A stretch of 64,000 bases of DNA from Leisingera sp. ANG-M7 (GCF_000813965.1 NZ_JWLI01000012.1:118354-182353); one strand, 5' to 3'. Shown: positions 33,478-42,870, counted from the first letter of the stretch. Translations and numbers: made by a program. Notes: a model not told the origin generated them from the letters alone.

Positions 33478-34940
33478 TAACAACAAAACACCCCGGCCAT
33501 CCGCCGGACGAAAGCTTCAACGACGCAACCGAGGCCGTGGACCGGCTGGAACTGCTGTACCGGCAGGCCACCGGGTTCCTGTGCGATGAGTTTATCCGTG
33601 CGATGGCGGACGGTGCGCCGGACAACCAGCGCATCCGCGCCTATTACCCGGAAATCCGGTTTTCGACCCTGACCTTTGCCCAGGTGGACAGCCGTCTCAG
33701 CTTCGGCCATGTCTCTGCTCCCGGCACCTATGCCACCACGGTGACGCGGCCGGACTTGTTCCGCAATTACCTGATCCAGCAAATCGGCCTGCTGATCCGG
33801 AACCACGGCCAGCCGGTGACCATCAGCGTCTCAAACACCCCTATCCCGGTGCATTTCGCAGTGGCCTCGCGCCCCGACCTGACCGTGCCGCAGGAGGGTG
33901 CGGCAGGGTTCACGCTGCGCGATGTGTTTGACGTCCCGGATCTGTCGACCACCAATGACGACATCGTCAACGGCACCTATCAACCACCCAACGGCACCGG
34001 CCCGCTGGCATTGTTCACCGCCCAGCGCATAGACTATTCGCTGGCGCGGCTCAGCCATTACACCGCCACCAGCCCGGAGCATTTCCAGAACCACGTTCTG
34101 TTCACAAACTATCAGTTCTACGTGGCGGAGTTCGAAGCCTATGCCCGCGCCCAGCTGGCGGATCCGGACAGCGGCTACGCCAGCTTTGTCAGCACCGGCG
34201 ATCACGAGATCACCGATTCTGACGCGGTGATCCCCGAAGCCGGCAAGCTGCCGCAAATGCCCACTTACCACCTGAAGCGTGAGGACGGGAACGGCATCAC
34301 CCTGGTCAACATCGGCGTCGGCCCCTCCAATGCCAAAACCGCAACCGACCACATCGCGGTGCTGCGCCCGCATGCCTGGCTGATGGTCGGCCATTGCGCG
34401 GGCCTTCGGAACACCCAGGCGCTGGGGGACTTCGTGCTAGCGCATGGCTACCTGCGCGAAGATCATGTGCTGGACGACGACCTGCCGGTCTGGACCCCGA
34501 TCCCCGCTCTGGCCGAGATCCAGGTCGCGCTGGAGGAGGCGGTGGCCGAGATCACCGAATACGAAGGCTTCGACCTCAAGCGGATCATGCGCACCGGCAC
34601 CGTCGCCACCATCGACAACCGCAACTGGGAACTGCGCGACCAGTCCGGCCCGGTGCAGCGCCTCAGCCAGTCGCGCGCCGTGGCGCTGGACATGGAAAGC
34701 GCCACCATCGCCGCCAACGGCTACCGCTTCCGGGTTCCGTACGGAACGCTGCTCTGTGTGTCGGACAAGCCGCTGCATGGCGAACTGAAGCTGCCGGGCA
34801 TGGCGTCGGACTTTTACCGGACCCAGGTTGCGCGCCATCTGCAAATCGGCATAAGAGCAATGGAACGCCTGCGCGGCATGCCTTTGGAGCGTCTGCACAG
34901 CCGGAAATTGCGCTCGTTCGACGAAACAGCCTTCCTGTAG
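33474..34940 (+). CDS. amn: AMP nucleosidase
   Basis: Cleaves AMP to adenine and ribose 5-phosphate; here coupled to adenine deaminase, which would convert the released adenine to hypoxanthine. The 488-residue length is close to E. coli Amn (about 484). It contains the N-terminal regulatory domain and a C-terminal nucleoside-phosphorylase-like domain with G-I-T-L-V-N-I-G-V-G-P-S-N-A-K-T, M-V-G-H-C-A-G-L and the specificity motif V-A-L-D-M-E-S-A-T. The ATG is inside the ade stop (ATGATAA). Confidence 0.93.
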   Translation: MITTKHPGHPPDESFNDATEAVDRLELLYRQATGFLCDEFIRAMADGAPDNQRIRAYYPEIRFSTLTFAQVDSRLSFGHVSAPGTYATTVTRPDLFRNYLIQQIGLLIRNHGQPVTISVSNTPIPVHFAVASRPDLTVPQEGAAGFTLRDVFDVPDLSTTNDDIVNGTYQPPNGTGPLALFTAQRIDYSLARLSHYTATSPEHFQNHVLFTNYQFYVAEFEAYARAQLADPDSGYASFVSTGDHEITDSDAVIPEAGKLPQMPTYHLKREDGNGITLVNIGVGPSNAKTATDHIAVLRPHAWLMVGHCAGLRNTQALGDFVLAHGYLREDHVLDDDLPVWTPIPALAEIQVALEEAVAEITEYEGFDLKRIMRTGTVATIDNRNWELRDQSGPVQRLSQSRAVALDMESATIAANGYRFRVPYGTLLCVSDKPLHGELKLPGMASDFYRTQVARHLQIGIRAMERLRGMPLERLHSRKLRSFDETAFL

Positions 34941-35003
34941 GGCGGTTTTTTGCAGTTTTCCTAGAAAAAATGCCCATTTTGGCCTGTGCGGCGCACACAA
35001 GAA

Positions 35004-35026
35004 GTTGTGTTATCATACAACATAAC
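35004..35026. promoter_or_regulatory. AT-rich overlapping dyads upstream of the HU gene
   Basis: GTTGT/ACAAC (35004-35008, 35017-35021) and GTTAT/ATAAC (35009-35013, 35022-35026) interlock in an AT-rich promoter-like stretch about 55 bp before the HU start. Binding by HU or another nucleoid protein is only a guess. Confidence 0.35.
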
Positions 35027-35079
35027 GATAATGTCACGCGATGAGGCCCCACAGTTCGGGCAGTTTAAGGAGACGAAGA

Positions 35080-35367
35080 ATGTCCAAACCGATGACCAAA
35101 ACCCAGCTTGTTGCCGCTCTGGCAGAGGAAATGGGCAGCGACAAGAAAGTCGCAGGCTCCGCACTGGAAGCGGTCTGCTCGCTGATCACCCGCGAAGTGT
35201 CGGGCGGCGGTGCCGTGACCCTGCCGGGCGTCGGCAAGATCTACTGCCGCGAGCGTCCCGAGCGCGAAGTGCGCAACCCGGCCACCGGTGAGAAGTTCAC
35301 CAAGGAAGCCGACAAGGTGGTGAAAATGACCATCGCCAAAGCGCTGAAGGACAGCGTGAACGGCTGA
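35080..35367 (+). CDS. HU/IHF-family nucleoid DNA-binding protein
   Basis: The 95-residue basic protein begins MSKPMTKTQLVAALAEEMGS and follows the HU fold: two helices, the three-strand saddle G-G-G-A-V-T-L-P-G-V-G-K-I-Y, and the DNA-binding arm E-R-P-E-R-E-V-R-N-P-A-T-G-E, close to the canonical R-x-G-x-N-P arm. It ends V-K-M-T-I-A-K-A-L-K-D-S-V-N-G. AAGGAG (35067-35072) fits the ATG. Binds and bends DNA as a dimer in the nucleoid; close to the HU-related DNA-binding proteins of alphaproteobacteria. A strong terminator follows. Confidence 0.9.
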   Translation: MSKPMTKTQLVAALAEEMGSDKKVAGSALEAVCSLITREVSGGGAVTLPGVGKIYCRERPEREVRNPATGEKFTKEADKVVKMTIAKALKDSVNG

Positions 35368-35393
35368 TACCGGACCTGATCCGGACGATTTGA

Positions 35394-35425
35394 GGGCTGC
35401 CCGCTGCGGGCGGCCCTTTTCTTTT
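35394..35425 (+). terminator. Intrinsic terminator of the HU gene
   Basis: GGGCTGCCCGC-TGC-GGGCGGCCC followed by TTTTCTTTT, 27 bp after the HU stop. Confidence 0.92.
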
Positions 35426-35531
35426 GCCACCGCACATACGGCCAACAGTTCGACCGCCAGCGCAGTGTTCCGGATTGCAAAGCTGGACCGAGCGGCGCAG
35501 GCTGATCCCAAAGCACAAGGGGGCCCGCGCC

Positions 35532-36155
35532 ATGGAGAACGTCAATCTGCTGCTGATCCTGGGTGCCGCTTTGCTGGCCGGCGCCAGCCCCGGACCCGCG
35601 ACCCTGACCATCGCCGGCACCGCCATGCAGCGCGGCCGCGCCGCCGGGCTGGCACTGGCGGCCGGCGTCAGCAGCGGCTCGCTGATCTGGTCGGTCTCTG
35701 CCGCATTTGGCTTGGGCGCGGTGATGCTGGCGAATGCCTGGATGTTTGAGGTTGTCCGCTATTTCGGCGCCGCCTACCTGATGTATCTGGCGGTCCGCTC
35801 CGCCCGTTCCGCGCTGCGCTCCGGCGCCCCGGAGCTGCGCCCCTCTGCCGCGCCCTCCCTGCGCGCAGCTTACGCCAAAGGGCTGGCGCTGCATCTGACA
35901 AATCCGAAGGCGATCCTGTTCTTCGGCTCGCTCTATGCCATCGGCATCCCGCCCGGCACCGCGCCCTCAGCGCTGCTGGTGGTGATTGCTGCAATCGCGG
36001 TGCAAAGCACGCTGATCTTCCACGGCTACGCGATCCTGTTCTCCAGCGCCGCCGCCAGCCGCATCTACATCCGCCTGCGCCGCTTGTTCGAGGCGCTGTT
36101 TGCCGCCGCCTTTGGCGCCGCCAGCTGGCAGATCTTCGCAGCCCGCCTCAGCTGA
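35532..36155 (+). CDS. LysE/RhtB-family amino-acid exporter
   Basis: A 207-residue membrane protein with six helices and the LysE signature in the first loop (G-A-S-P-G-P-A-T-L), then S-A-A-F-G-L-G, and K-G-L-A-L-H-L-T-N-P-K-A-I-L-F-F-G. This family exports lysine, threonine, homoserine lactone and other small molecules. The ATG at 35532 (MENVNLLL) begins the first helix and has only a weak ribosome site; an upstream frame is open but is not hydrophobic. Confidence 0.88.
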   Translation: MENVNLLLILGAALLAGASPGPATLTIAGTAMQRGRAAGLALAAGVSSGSLIWSVSAAFGLGAVMLANAWMFEVVRYFGAAYLMYLAVRSARSALRSGAPELRPSAAPSLRAAYAKGLALHLTNPKAILFFGSLYAIGIPPGTAPSALLVVIAAIAVQSTLIFHGYAILFSSAAASRIYIRLRRLFEALFAAAFGAASWQIFAARLS

Positions 36156-36216
36156 CGGGGCTTGATCCCGCCGCCCGCTTCCCCGAAGGTCCGCCGCAGA
36201 AGAAAGGGTTGGGACA

Positions 36217-37122
36217 ATGGACGCACGCGCAATTGCCATGGGGCTTGCCTTTGCCCTGATGTGGTCCTCGGCATTTACCTCGGCCCGGATCATCGTGCAG
36301 GACGCCTCGCCGCTGTTCTCGCTGGCGGTGCGGTTCCTGATTTCCGGCCTGATCGGCGTCGCCATTGCACGCGCCATGGGCCAGACTTGGCGGCTGACGC
36401 CCGGCCAGTGGCGCGCAACGGTGATCTTCGGCATCTGCCAGAATGCGCTCTACCTCGGCCTGAACTTTGTTGCCATGCAATGGATCGAGGCCTCACTCGC
36501 CGCCATCATCGCCTCCACCATGCCGCTGCTTGTGGCGCTGGCGGGTTGGATGCTGTTTGGCGAGCGGCTGCGGCCCCTTGGCTATGCCGGGTTGCTGGCG
36601 GGCATCCTGGGCGTCGCCCTGATCATGGGCACCCGTCTCAGCGCCGGCGTGGACCTGACGGGCGTCTTCCTCTGCGTGATTGGCGTGCTGGCGCTCACCA
36701 CCGCAACCCTCGCCCTGCGCGGCGCCACGTCGGGCGGCAACTTCATGATGGTGGTGGGGCTTCAGATGCTGATCGGCTCTGCCATCCTGTTCGTGGCCGC
36801 ACCGCTGAGCGAGGACATCTTTGTCAATCCAACGTGGCGGCTGGCGGCGGCCTTTACCTATACCACCATCGTGCCAGGGCTGATGGCGACCTTCATTTGG
36901 GTGCTGCTGCTGAACCGCATAGGTGCCGTGCGCGCCGCCACCTTCCACTTCCTGAACCCGGTGTTCGGTGTGGCGGTTGCCAGCGTGCTGCTGGGAGAGA
37001 AACTGGGGCCGCTCGATGTGCTGGGTGTTGCCATCGTCACCGGCGGCATTCTGGCGGTGCAACTCTCCCGCCAGCCTGCACAGCCGCAAACAGGGCCCTC
37101 CCGCGCGGCAAAGCCGGGCTGA
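36217..37122 (+). CDS. DMT-superfamily permease (EamA)
   Basis: The 301-residue product has ten helices in two EamA units, with W-S-S-A-F-T-S-A-R near residues 14-22 and G-L-N-F-V-A-M-Q-W typical of the family. It belongs to a different subgroup from the EamA gene at 10515. It follows the LysE exporter by 61 bp and may be cotranscribed with it. Substrate unknown. Confidence 0.87.
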   Translation: MDARAIAMGLAFALMWSSAFTSARIIVQDASPLFSLAVRFLISGLIGVAIARAMGQTWRLTPGQWRATVIFGICQNALYLGLNFVAMQWIEASLAAIIASTMPLLVALAGWMLFGERLRPLGYAGLLAGILGVALIMGTRLSAGVDLTGVFLCVIGVLALTTATLALRGATSGGNFMMVVGLQMLIGSAILFVAAPLSEDIFVNPTWRLAAAFTYTTIVPGLMATFIWVLLLNRIGAVRAATFHFLNPVFGVAVASVLLGEKLGPLDVLGVAIVTGGILAVQLSRQPAQPQTGPSRAAKPG

Positions 37123-37234
37123 CACCCGCCCCTGCCCCTTGGGCCCGGCGCCGCTACCGCGGCGCGGCCCCGTTGCAAGTGCTTGCGTTTCCAACGTAAC
37201 CTGATCCGCAAAGACACAAACAGGAGGACGCGGC

Positions 37235-37798
37235 ATGAGCGCGCAACTATCCCAAGTGCTGAACGCCATCGACGCCGCCAATGCCAAGGACCCGACACTG
37301 GAAGACGGCCAGCCCGCTGCGCTGCTTTACGGCCAGCGGATGAGCGCAGAGCAGGCCCGCCTGTTCCCGGGTGCTTCTGAGCCGCTGCAGATAGCTGCCC
37401 GCGGCCAGCATGTGGAGCGCTGGAAACTGGAACGCAGCGCCTTCCCCGAAGGCCACGCCGGCTACCTCGCATGGCGCAAGGCAGAGGCGGAGCACCACGC
37501 CGAAGTCGTCACCGCCCTGATGCAGGACGCGGGCTATGGCGCTGAGGACGTGGACGCCGCCGCCAAGATGCTGCGCAAGGAAGGCATCAAGCGCGACGAC
37601 CAGGTGCAGGCGCTGGAGGACATCATCTGCTTTGTCTTCCTGAAGTGGTACTTTGAACCCTTTGCCGCCAAGCATCCGGCAGACAAGGTGCAGCGCATCG
37701 TCGAGAAGACCGCCCGCAAGATGTCGGCAGAGGCCCGCGCCCGGGTGCTGGGCGAATTCACCCTGCCCGCAGAGCTGGTCGGCGCCTTCGCCGCCTGA
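37235..37798 (+). CDS. DUF4202 protein
   Basis: A 187-residue soluble helical protein: A-I-D-A-A-N-A-K-D-P near the N terminus, A-A-R-G-Q-H-V-E-R-W, E-A-E-H-H-A-E-V-V, and L-E-D-I-I-C-F-V-F-L-K-W-Y-F. The conserved His and Asp/Glu spacing resembles HD-type phosphohydrolases, though no HD pair is clear. The family has no settled function. It stands between the EamA gene and msrB; a hairpin GCGCCGC-TACC-GCGGCGC (37148-37165) precedes it. Confidence 0.75.
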   Translation: MSAQLSQVLNAIDAANAKDPTLEDGQPAALLYGQRMSAEQARLFPGASEPLQIAARGQHVERWKLERSAFPEGHAGYLAWRKAEAEHHAEVVTALMQDAGYGAEDVDAAAKMLRKEGIKRDDQVQALEDIICFVFLKWYFEPFAAKHPADKVQRIVEKTARKMSAEARARVLGEFTLPAELVGAFAA

Positions 37799-37901
37799 CC
37801 GGCACCCGCTACACGGCTTTGCGAGCCGCCTGTAACAGGGCTTTGCATTTCAGAACCCAGACCCCATGTTCTGCTGCAACGCGAACAGGCGGGAGGACAC
37901 C

Positions 37902-38351
37902 ATGACCAAATACTTCAAAAACCCGGACGTTATCGCCACCCTCTCCGAGGAAGAGTTCTATGTGACCCAGAACGCGGGCACCGAACGCCCCGGCACCGGC
38001 AAGCTGCTCCATAACAAGGAGCCGGGCATCTATGTCGACATCGTCTCTGGCGAGCCGCTGTTTGCCTCCTCCGACAAATATGAATCCGGCTGCGGCTGGC
38101 CCAGCTTCACCAAGCCAATCGAATCCGCCCATATCCAGGAGCTGGAGGACCGCACCCTCGGCATGATCCGCACAGAGGTTCGCTCCACCCATGGCGACAG
38201 CCACCTGGGCCACGTGTTCCCGGACGGTCCGATGGACCGGGGCGGCCTGCGCTACTGCATCAACTCCGCCTCGCTGCGGTTCGTGCATCTGGACGACATG
38301 GAGGCCGAGGGCTATGGCGCCTACATCAACCAAGTGGAGGTCGTGAAATGA
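37902..38351 (+). CDS. msrB: Peptide-methionine (R)-S-oxide reductase
   Basis: Repairs the R-epimer of methionine sulfoxide. The 149-residue protein has S-G-C-G-W-P-S-F near 65-72, H-L-G-H-V-F and the catalytic Cys in R-Y-C-I-N-S (about 119-124). The two CxxC zinc motifs of many MsrB proteins are absent, so this is the zinc-free type. The start at 37902 has GGGAGG upstream. The stop overlaps msrA by 4 bp, so the pair is translationally coupled. Confidence 0.93.
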   Translation: MTKYFKNPDVIATLSEEEFYVTQNAGTERPGTGKLLHNKEPGIYVDIVSGEPLFASSDKYESGCGWPSFTKPIESAHIQELEDRTLGMIRTEVRSTHGDSHLGHVFPDGPMDRGGLRYCINSASLRFVHLDDMEAEGYGAYINQVEVVK

Positions 38352-38863
38352 GCACCACCGAACGCGCCGTCCTGGCAGGCGGCTGTTTCTGGGGCATGCA
38401 GGAGCTGATCCGCAAACGCCCCGGCGTCATCAGCACCCGCGTCGGCTACACCGGCGGCGACGTGCCCAACGCCACCTACAGGAACCACGGCACCCATGCC
38501 GAGGGGATCGAGATCATTTTCGACCCTGCCGTCACCTCCTTCCGGGAGATGCTGGAGTTCTTCTTCCAGATCCACGACCCGACCACGGTCAACCGCCAGG
38601 GCAACGACCTGGGGATGAGCTACCGCTCGGCGATCTACTACGCGGACGAAACCCAAAAGGCCGTGGCCGAGGACACCATCGCCGACGTCAACGCCTCCGG
38701 CCTCTGGCCCGGCAAGGTGGTGACAGAGGTTGAACCCGTGGGCGACTTCTGGGAAGCCGAGCCTGAGCATCAGGACTACCTGCAGCGGCTGCCAACCGGC
38801 TACACCTGCCATTTCGCGCGGCCCGATTGGGTGCTGCCGAAGCGAAACGAAGCCGCTGAATAG
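38348..38863 (+). CDS. msrA: Peptide-methionine (S)-S-oxide reductase
   Basis: Repairs the S-epimer of methionine sulfoxide. The 171-residue protein carries the MsrA signature G-G-C-F-W-G at 9-14 with the catalytic Cys11, then Y-T-G-G, G-H-x-E-like T-H-A-E-G-I-E and the H-Q-D-Y-L-Q segment. Together with msrB it forms an oxidative-stress repair unit. The stop codon TAG is followed directly by a dispersed-word copy (GGCTCTAAC at 38863-38871). Confidence 0.94.
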   Translation: MSTTERAVLAGGCFWGMQELIRKRPGVISTRVGYTGGDVPNATYRNHGTHAEGIEIIFDPAVTSFREMLEFFFQIHDPTTVNRQGNDLGMSYRSAIYYADETQKAVAEDTIADVNASGLWPGKVVTEVEPVGDFWEAEPEHQDYLQRLPTGYTCHFARPDWVLPKRNEAAE

Positions 38864-38883
38864 GCTCTAACAAGGCTCTTTTT

Positions 38884-38906
38884 GCCCCGCCGCACCCCGG
38901 CGGGGC
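38884..38906 (+). terminator. GC-rich hairpin after msrA
   Basis: GCCCCGCC-GCACCCC-GGCGGGGC, an 8-bp stem about 20 bp after the msrA stop. The T-run lies before rather than after the stem on the plus strand, so termination strength is uncertain. Confidence 0.5.
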
Positions 38907-38940
38907 TGTTCACATGTCAGACGCCCAACAGGCAAACCTG

Positions 38941-38979
38941 CTTCTTCAGGCTAAAAATATCCCCGCCGGAGGCAGCGGG
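38941..38979 (+). repeat. Intergenic repeat, 'AAAATATCCC' family, copy 3 (short)
   Basis: Begins CTTCTTCAGGCTAAAAATAT and continues CCCCGCCGGAGGCAGCGGG. Shorter than the copies at 5242 and 17966 but with the same opening. It lies between msrA and the convergent hydantoinase-type gene. Confidence 0.5.
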
Positions 38980-39012
38980 TTTTCCCCGGAAATCCGCTCA
39001 GCAAATCCGAAA

Positions 39013-41019
39013 CTAGGTGTGCGCCACCCGCGGCCGCCCGCTGGCTTCCACCGTCAGCGTGCCTTCGACGAAAACCTCCCGCGACTCCACCTGCGCGGTG
39101 CGGATATCCCGCTCCACATGCACATGGATGCCCTCGGCGCCCGCTTCCTCTGCCGCACCGCGGGCCTCACCGGCCAGTGCTGTCTCCAGCGCCGCCAGCG
39201 CCTCATCTGAGGCCTGGTAATCCACCGGCCCGCTCTCCAGATGCACCCGGTATTTGCCTTCGGAAGGCGACGTCACGGTGCCGCTGCGCCGCATGGTGAC
39301 ACGCCCCACCACAGCACCGATGGCATTCGCCACGCCCGCATGTTCCGGCAGGATCATGTTGCAGTGCAGCCGCTCCCCGACCGCCGGGTAGTAGCTGGGG
39401 GCAGAAGCACCCAACCCCACCACATCGACATTCAGCGCTGCATCCAGCGCCAGCAGCCCGCGGTGCTTTGTCAGCCCGCGTTGCATCAGCACGTGCCGTG
39501 CCAGCTGATCCTCGGGCAGGCCAAAATCCTCGGCTTCTTCGGAAAAAGCTGATTCTAACAAGGTCAAAGCGGTCTGTTCGGTCAGCTGATCAATGATCAT
39601 CTGCGCCAACGTCTCCGCATCCTTTGCCACCATGTCGCCGCTGCCCACCCGGCGCCGCGCAAACAGCGTCAGCGCCTTCTCTGCCGCCTCCCGGTCCCAC
39701 GCATCGACCCGGCCCAGCACATGGCTGGCATCCGAAGGTGTCACGCCGGAAACCTGCACCAGCCCGCGGTCCACCAGCCGGCCCAATGAGCCATGCTCCA
39801 TCCGGGTGCGCAGGATCTGGCCCAAGGGATGCACCTGCATCCCGATCCGCGCCAGCAGCCCGGCCTCCCGCTCGCTCAGCCCCGCAACCGGCACCCCCGG
39901 CACCGCGCGGACAAAACGCCCGTCAAACTCACCCACGGTGGAGTTGCGCAGCTGCTCATCCAGCGCCGCATGCACCACCTCTGGCGCGTCGGCGGCAATC
40001 AGCGAGACCGGAACCACCCGGCGCGGCCCCAGGGTCAGCCCGCCGGACAGACCGCTGGTGACCAGATGCACCTGGCTGTCGCCCCCCAGGCCGGTGGTCC
40101 GCATCGCCACTGCCTCGACCATGGTGCGGAACGCCCCGACCCGTGCACCCGCCGGGTCGATTGCGGGCTTGCCGTCCTTGATCAGCGCTACATCCGTTGT
40201 AGTACCGCCGATGTCGCTGACCAGCGCATGATCCGCCCCGGTCATCCAGCGCGCGCCCACGATTGAGGCTGCGGGGCCGGACAGGATGGTCTCAATCGGC
40301 CGCTCCCGCGCCTGCTCGCCGCTCATCAGCGCGCCGTCGCCGCGCACCACCATCATCGGCGCCTCAATCCCCAGATCGCGCAGCGTGTCCTGCGCCCGCC
40401 CGATCAGCCGGTCGATCATCCCGATCAGCCGCGCGTTCAGCACCGCTGTCACCGCCCGCTTGGGCCCGTTCAGCTTGGCCGACAGCTGATGCGAGCAGGT
40501 GGCCGGCGCGCCGGTCAGCTCATGAATGATCCGCGCTGCCTCAACTTCATGCGCCGGGTTGCGGGTGGCAAAAACTCCGGCCACGGCAAAGCCGGTCACC
40601 CCCTGGCCCTCGGTGCGCAGGAACAACTCCAGCGCCTCCGTGTCCAGCGGCGCTGCTTCGCTGCCGGCATGGGTATGGCCGCCGGCAATCACCAGCGCCG
40701 GATCGCCCTTCAGCGCATCCCTCAGCCCGTGCCGGTCCAGGTCGGACTCGTTAAACCCGATATAGATCAGCGCCACCCGGCCGCCCTGACCCTCAACCAG
40801 CGCATTGGTGGCCAGCGTGGTGGACAGAGCCGCCAGCGACACCTCCTGCGGCTGTACCCCGGACTGCTCCAGCACCGCCCGGATCGCGCCGCCGACACCA
40901 ATCGCCAGATCAGCCCGCGTGGTCAGCGACTTGGCGGAGGCGATCACCTCCTTCTCGTCGCGGATCAGCACCGCATCGGTATAGGTTCCGCCTGTGTCCA
41001 CTCCCAGCAGCAACGCCAT
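39013..41019 (-). CDS. Hydantoinase A / oxoprolinase-family protein (orphan)
   Basis: A 668-residue ASKHA-type ATPase-like protein starting MALLLGVDTGGTYTDAVLIR, with G-G-H-T-H-A-G near 110, the middle G-D-G-A-L-M-S and S-D-I-G-G-T-T-T-D-V-A. These mark the HyuA half of hydantoin/oxoproline hydrolases. The usual HyuB partner is not adjacent: the neighbours are msrA and queG. The start at 41019 has AAGGGG upstream; the frame extends to a GTG that overlaps this site. A TTA codon near 39555 is in a dispersed-word copy. Confidence 0.85.
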   Translation of the reverse strand: MALLLGVDTGGTYTDAVLIRDEKEVIASAKSLTTRADLAIGVGGAIRAVLEQSGVQPQEVSLAALSTTLATNALVEGQGGRVALIYIGFNESDLDRHGLRDALKGDPALVIAGGHTHAGSEAAPLDTEALELFLRTEGQGVTGFAVAGVFATRNPAHEVEAARIIHELTGAPATCSHQLSAKLNGPKRAVTAVLNARLIGMIDRLIGRAQDTLRDLGIEAPMMVVRGDGALMSGEQARERPIETILSGPAASIVGARWMTGADHALVSDIGGTTTDVALIKDGKPAIDPAGARVGAFRTMVEAVAMRTTGLGGDSQVHLVTSGLSGGLTLGPRRVVPVSLIAADAPEVVHAALDEQLRNSTVGEFDGRFVRAVPGVPVAGLSEREAGLLARIGMQVHPLGQILRTRMEHGSLGRLVDRGLVQVSGVTPSDASHVLGRVDAWDREAAEKALTLFARRRVGSGDMVAKDAETLAQMIIDQLTEQTALTLLESAFSEEAEDFGLPEDQLARHVLMQRGLTKHRGLLALDAALNVDVVGLGASAPSYYPAVGERLHCNMILPEHAGVANAIGAVVGRVTMRRSGTVTSPSEGKYRVHLESGPVDYQASDEALAALETALAGEARGAAEEAGAEGIHVHVERDIRTAQVESREVFVEGTLTVEASGRPRVAHT

Positions 41020-41091
41020 GCCCAGCCCCTTCACATTCTGTTCGCCGGACCGGGTGTAACGCCTGTATGCGGCCCGTCCATCCTGTTTGCG

Positions 41092-42135
41092 TCACGAAAG
41101 CCGTTGAACCGCCCACCGCGCCGCATCCACCACCGCCGGATCCGGGTCCTCCGCCAGCCCCTGCGCCACCGCGCGCAGCTCCGGCAGGCCGGAATTTCCT
41201 ATCGCATAGAGCACGTTGCGCACAAAACGGTCGCGCCCGATGCGCTTGATCGGCGAGCCGGAGAATTTCTCCCGGAACGCCGCGTCATCCAGCACCGCCA
41301 GCTCCGCCAGCTTCGGCGCCTTCAGTTCCTCGCGCGCGGCATAGCGCATATCGCTGGCCGCCACCGCAAACTTGTTCCACGGGCAGGCCGCCAGACAGTC
41401 GTCGCAGCCGTAGATCCGGTTGCCCAGCTTGCCCCGCAGCTCTTCGTCCACCGGCCCCTTGTGTTCAATGGTGAGGTAGGAAATGCAGCGCCGCGCATCG
41501 ACCTGATAGGGGGCCGGAAAGGCATCGGTCGGGCAACTGTCCAGACAGGCCCGGCAGGATCCGCAGCGGTCCGGTTCTGCCTTGTCCGCCGGCAGCTCCA
41601 GCGTGGTGAAAACAGACCCTAAAAAGGCCCAATTCCCCCAATCCCGGCTCACCAGATTGCTGTGCTTGCCCTGCCAGCCCAGCCCCGCCGCCATGCCCAG
41701 CGCCTTTTCCGGCACCGGCGCGGTATCGACAAAGACCTTCACCTCGCAGTCCTCTCCCGCCTCCGCAATCAGCCAGCGCGCCAGCCGCTTCAGCCGCTTC
41801 TTGACCAGGTCGTGATAATCCTTATTGCGGGCATAGACCGACACCGCACCGCGGTCCGCCTGCCCCACCACTGCCATAGGGTCTTCTTCCGGTGTGTAGC
41901 TTTCCGCCAGCATGATCACCGACCGCGCCTCGGGCCACAGCTGCGCGGGGTCGCCGCGCCAATGGCTGCGCTCCGCCATCCAGCCCATCTGCCCGTGATA
42001 GCCGGCGTCCAGGAACGCCTGCAGCCGCCCCGGCACCTGCGGCACATCCCAGGGCCGGCAGATCCGGCAGGACACGAACCCCTCGGCCAGCGCTTGCGCC
42101 ACCAGTCTGTCCTTGATGCCGGCTCTGTCTTTCAT
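41092..42135 (-). CDS. queG: Epoxyqueuosine reductase
   Basis: Reduces epoxyqueuosine to queuosine in tRNA, using cobalamin and [4Fe-4S] clusters. The 347-residue product has two ferredoxin-like clusters, [12 protein letters not shown] (about 188-199) and [10 protein letters not shown], then HEAT-like helices at the C terminus. The start at 42135 ([11 protein letters not shown]) opens the conserved part. It follows a GST gene on the same strand, with an intergenic repeat between them. A TTA codon near 41621 is in a dispersed-word copy. Confidence 0.93.
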   Translation of the reverse strand: MKDRAGIKDRLVAQALAEGFVSCRICRPWDVPQVPGRLQAFLDAGYHGQMGWMAERSHWRGDPAQLWPEARSVIMLAESYTPEEDPMAVVGQADRGAVSVYARNKDYHDLVKKRLKRLARWLIAEAGEDCEVKVFVDTAPVPEKALGMAAGLGWQGKHSNLVSRDWGNWAFLGSVFTTLELPADKAEPDRCGSCRACLDSCPTDAFPAPYQVDARRCISYLTIEHKGPVDEELRGKLGNRIYGCDDCLAACPWNKFAVAASDMRYAAREELKAPKLAELAVLDDAAFREKFSGSPIKRIGRDRFVRNVLYAIGNSGLPELRAVAQGLAEDPDPAVVDAARWAVQRLS

Positions 42136-42140
42136 CTTTG

Positions 42141-42190
42141 CCCAAATACTCCGGGGGAGCGGCCCATCGGGTCGCGGGGGCAGCACCCTT
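42141..42190 (-). repeat. Intergenic repeat, 'AAAATATCCC' family, copy 4
   Basis: Contains CCCAAATACTCCGGGGGAGC and ends GGGGGCAGCACCC, a slightly diverged version of the other copies. It lies between GST and queG. Confidence 0.5.
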
Positions 42191-42204
42191 CACCCCGCTT
42201 GATA

Positions 42205-42870
42205 TCAGAAATCCAGGTCAGTGTAATGCGGCGGCGGCCGGAAGCCCGGCACCTGATCAGCCAGGATCGACCGGAACGCGGGCCGCGACTTGATCTTGGC
42301 ATACCAGTCCTTGACCACCGCCGACCGGTTCCAGTCCACATCCGAAATGTAATCCAGCGACGACAGATGCGCGGCGGCGGCAAAATCCGCCAGCGTCATC
42401 ATGTCCCCGGCCAGCCAGCGCCGGTGATCCAGCAGCCAGGCCATGTAATCCAGATGGTACTTGATCGCCTTGGCGCCGGCCTTGACGTTGCGGCTGTCCG
42501 GATAGCCCTCACCGGTGATCTTCTTGTTCACCCGCTCATACAGCAGTTTCGACGTCACCTCGTGGTGGAACTTGTCGTCAAACCAGCTGACCAGGCGGCG
42601 CACCTCAAACCGGCCCGCGGCATCCTTGGGCATCAGCGGCGGCTCGGGGCGGGTTTCCTCCAGGTATTCGCAGATTGCGGCGCTCTCGGCCATCATCTGG
42701 CCGTCCAGCCGGATCACCGGCACCTTGGCAGCCGGGTTGCGGCGCAGGAAATCCGGATCCTGCTCCCAGTAGCGCTCCTCGACCAGTTCAACCTCGATCT
42801 TCTTCTCTGCCAGCGACAGCCGCACCTTGCGGCAATAAGGGGACAGGGGAACGTGGTACAGGCGCGCCAT
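42205..42870 (-). CDS. Glutathione S-transferase family protein
   Basis: The 221-residue protein has a thioredoxin-fold N half with L-S-P-Y-C-R-K-V-R-L near 9-18 and the cis-proline segment A-K-V-P-V-I, and an all-helical C half ending P-G-F-R-P-P-P-H-Y-T-D-L-D-F. The GSH-site residues E-S-A-A-I-C-E-Y-L (SNAIL/TRAIL-like) are present. Substrate unknown. The pairing with queG downstream is common in Rhodobacteraceae. Confidence 0.88.
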   Translation of the reverse strand: MARLYHVPLSPYCRKVRLSLAEKKIEVELVEERYWEQDPDFLRRNPAAKVPVIRLDGQMMAESAAICEYLEETRPEPPLMPKDAAGRFEVRRLVSWFDDKFHHEVTSKLLYERVNKKITGEGYPDSRNVKAGAKAIKYHLDYMAWLLDHRRWLAGDMMTLADFAAAAHLSSLDYISDVDWNRSAVVKDWYAKIKSRPAFRSILADQVPGFRPPPHYTDLDF

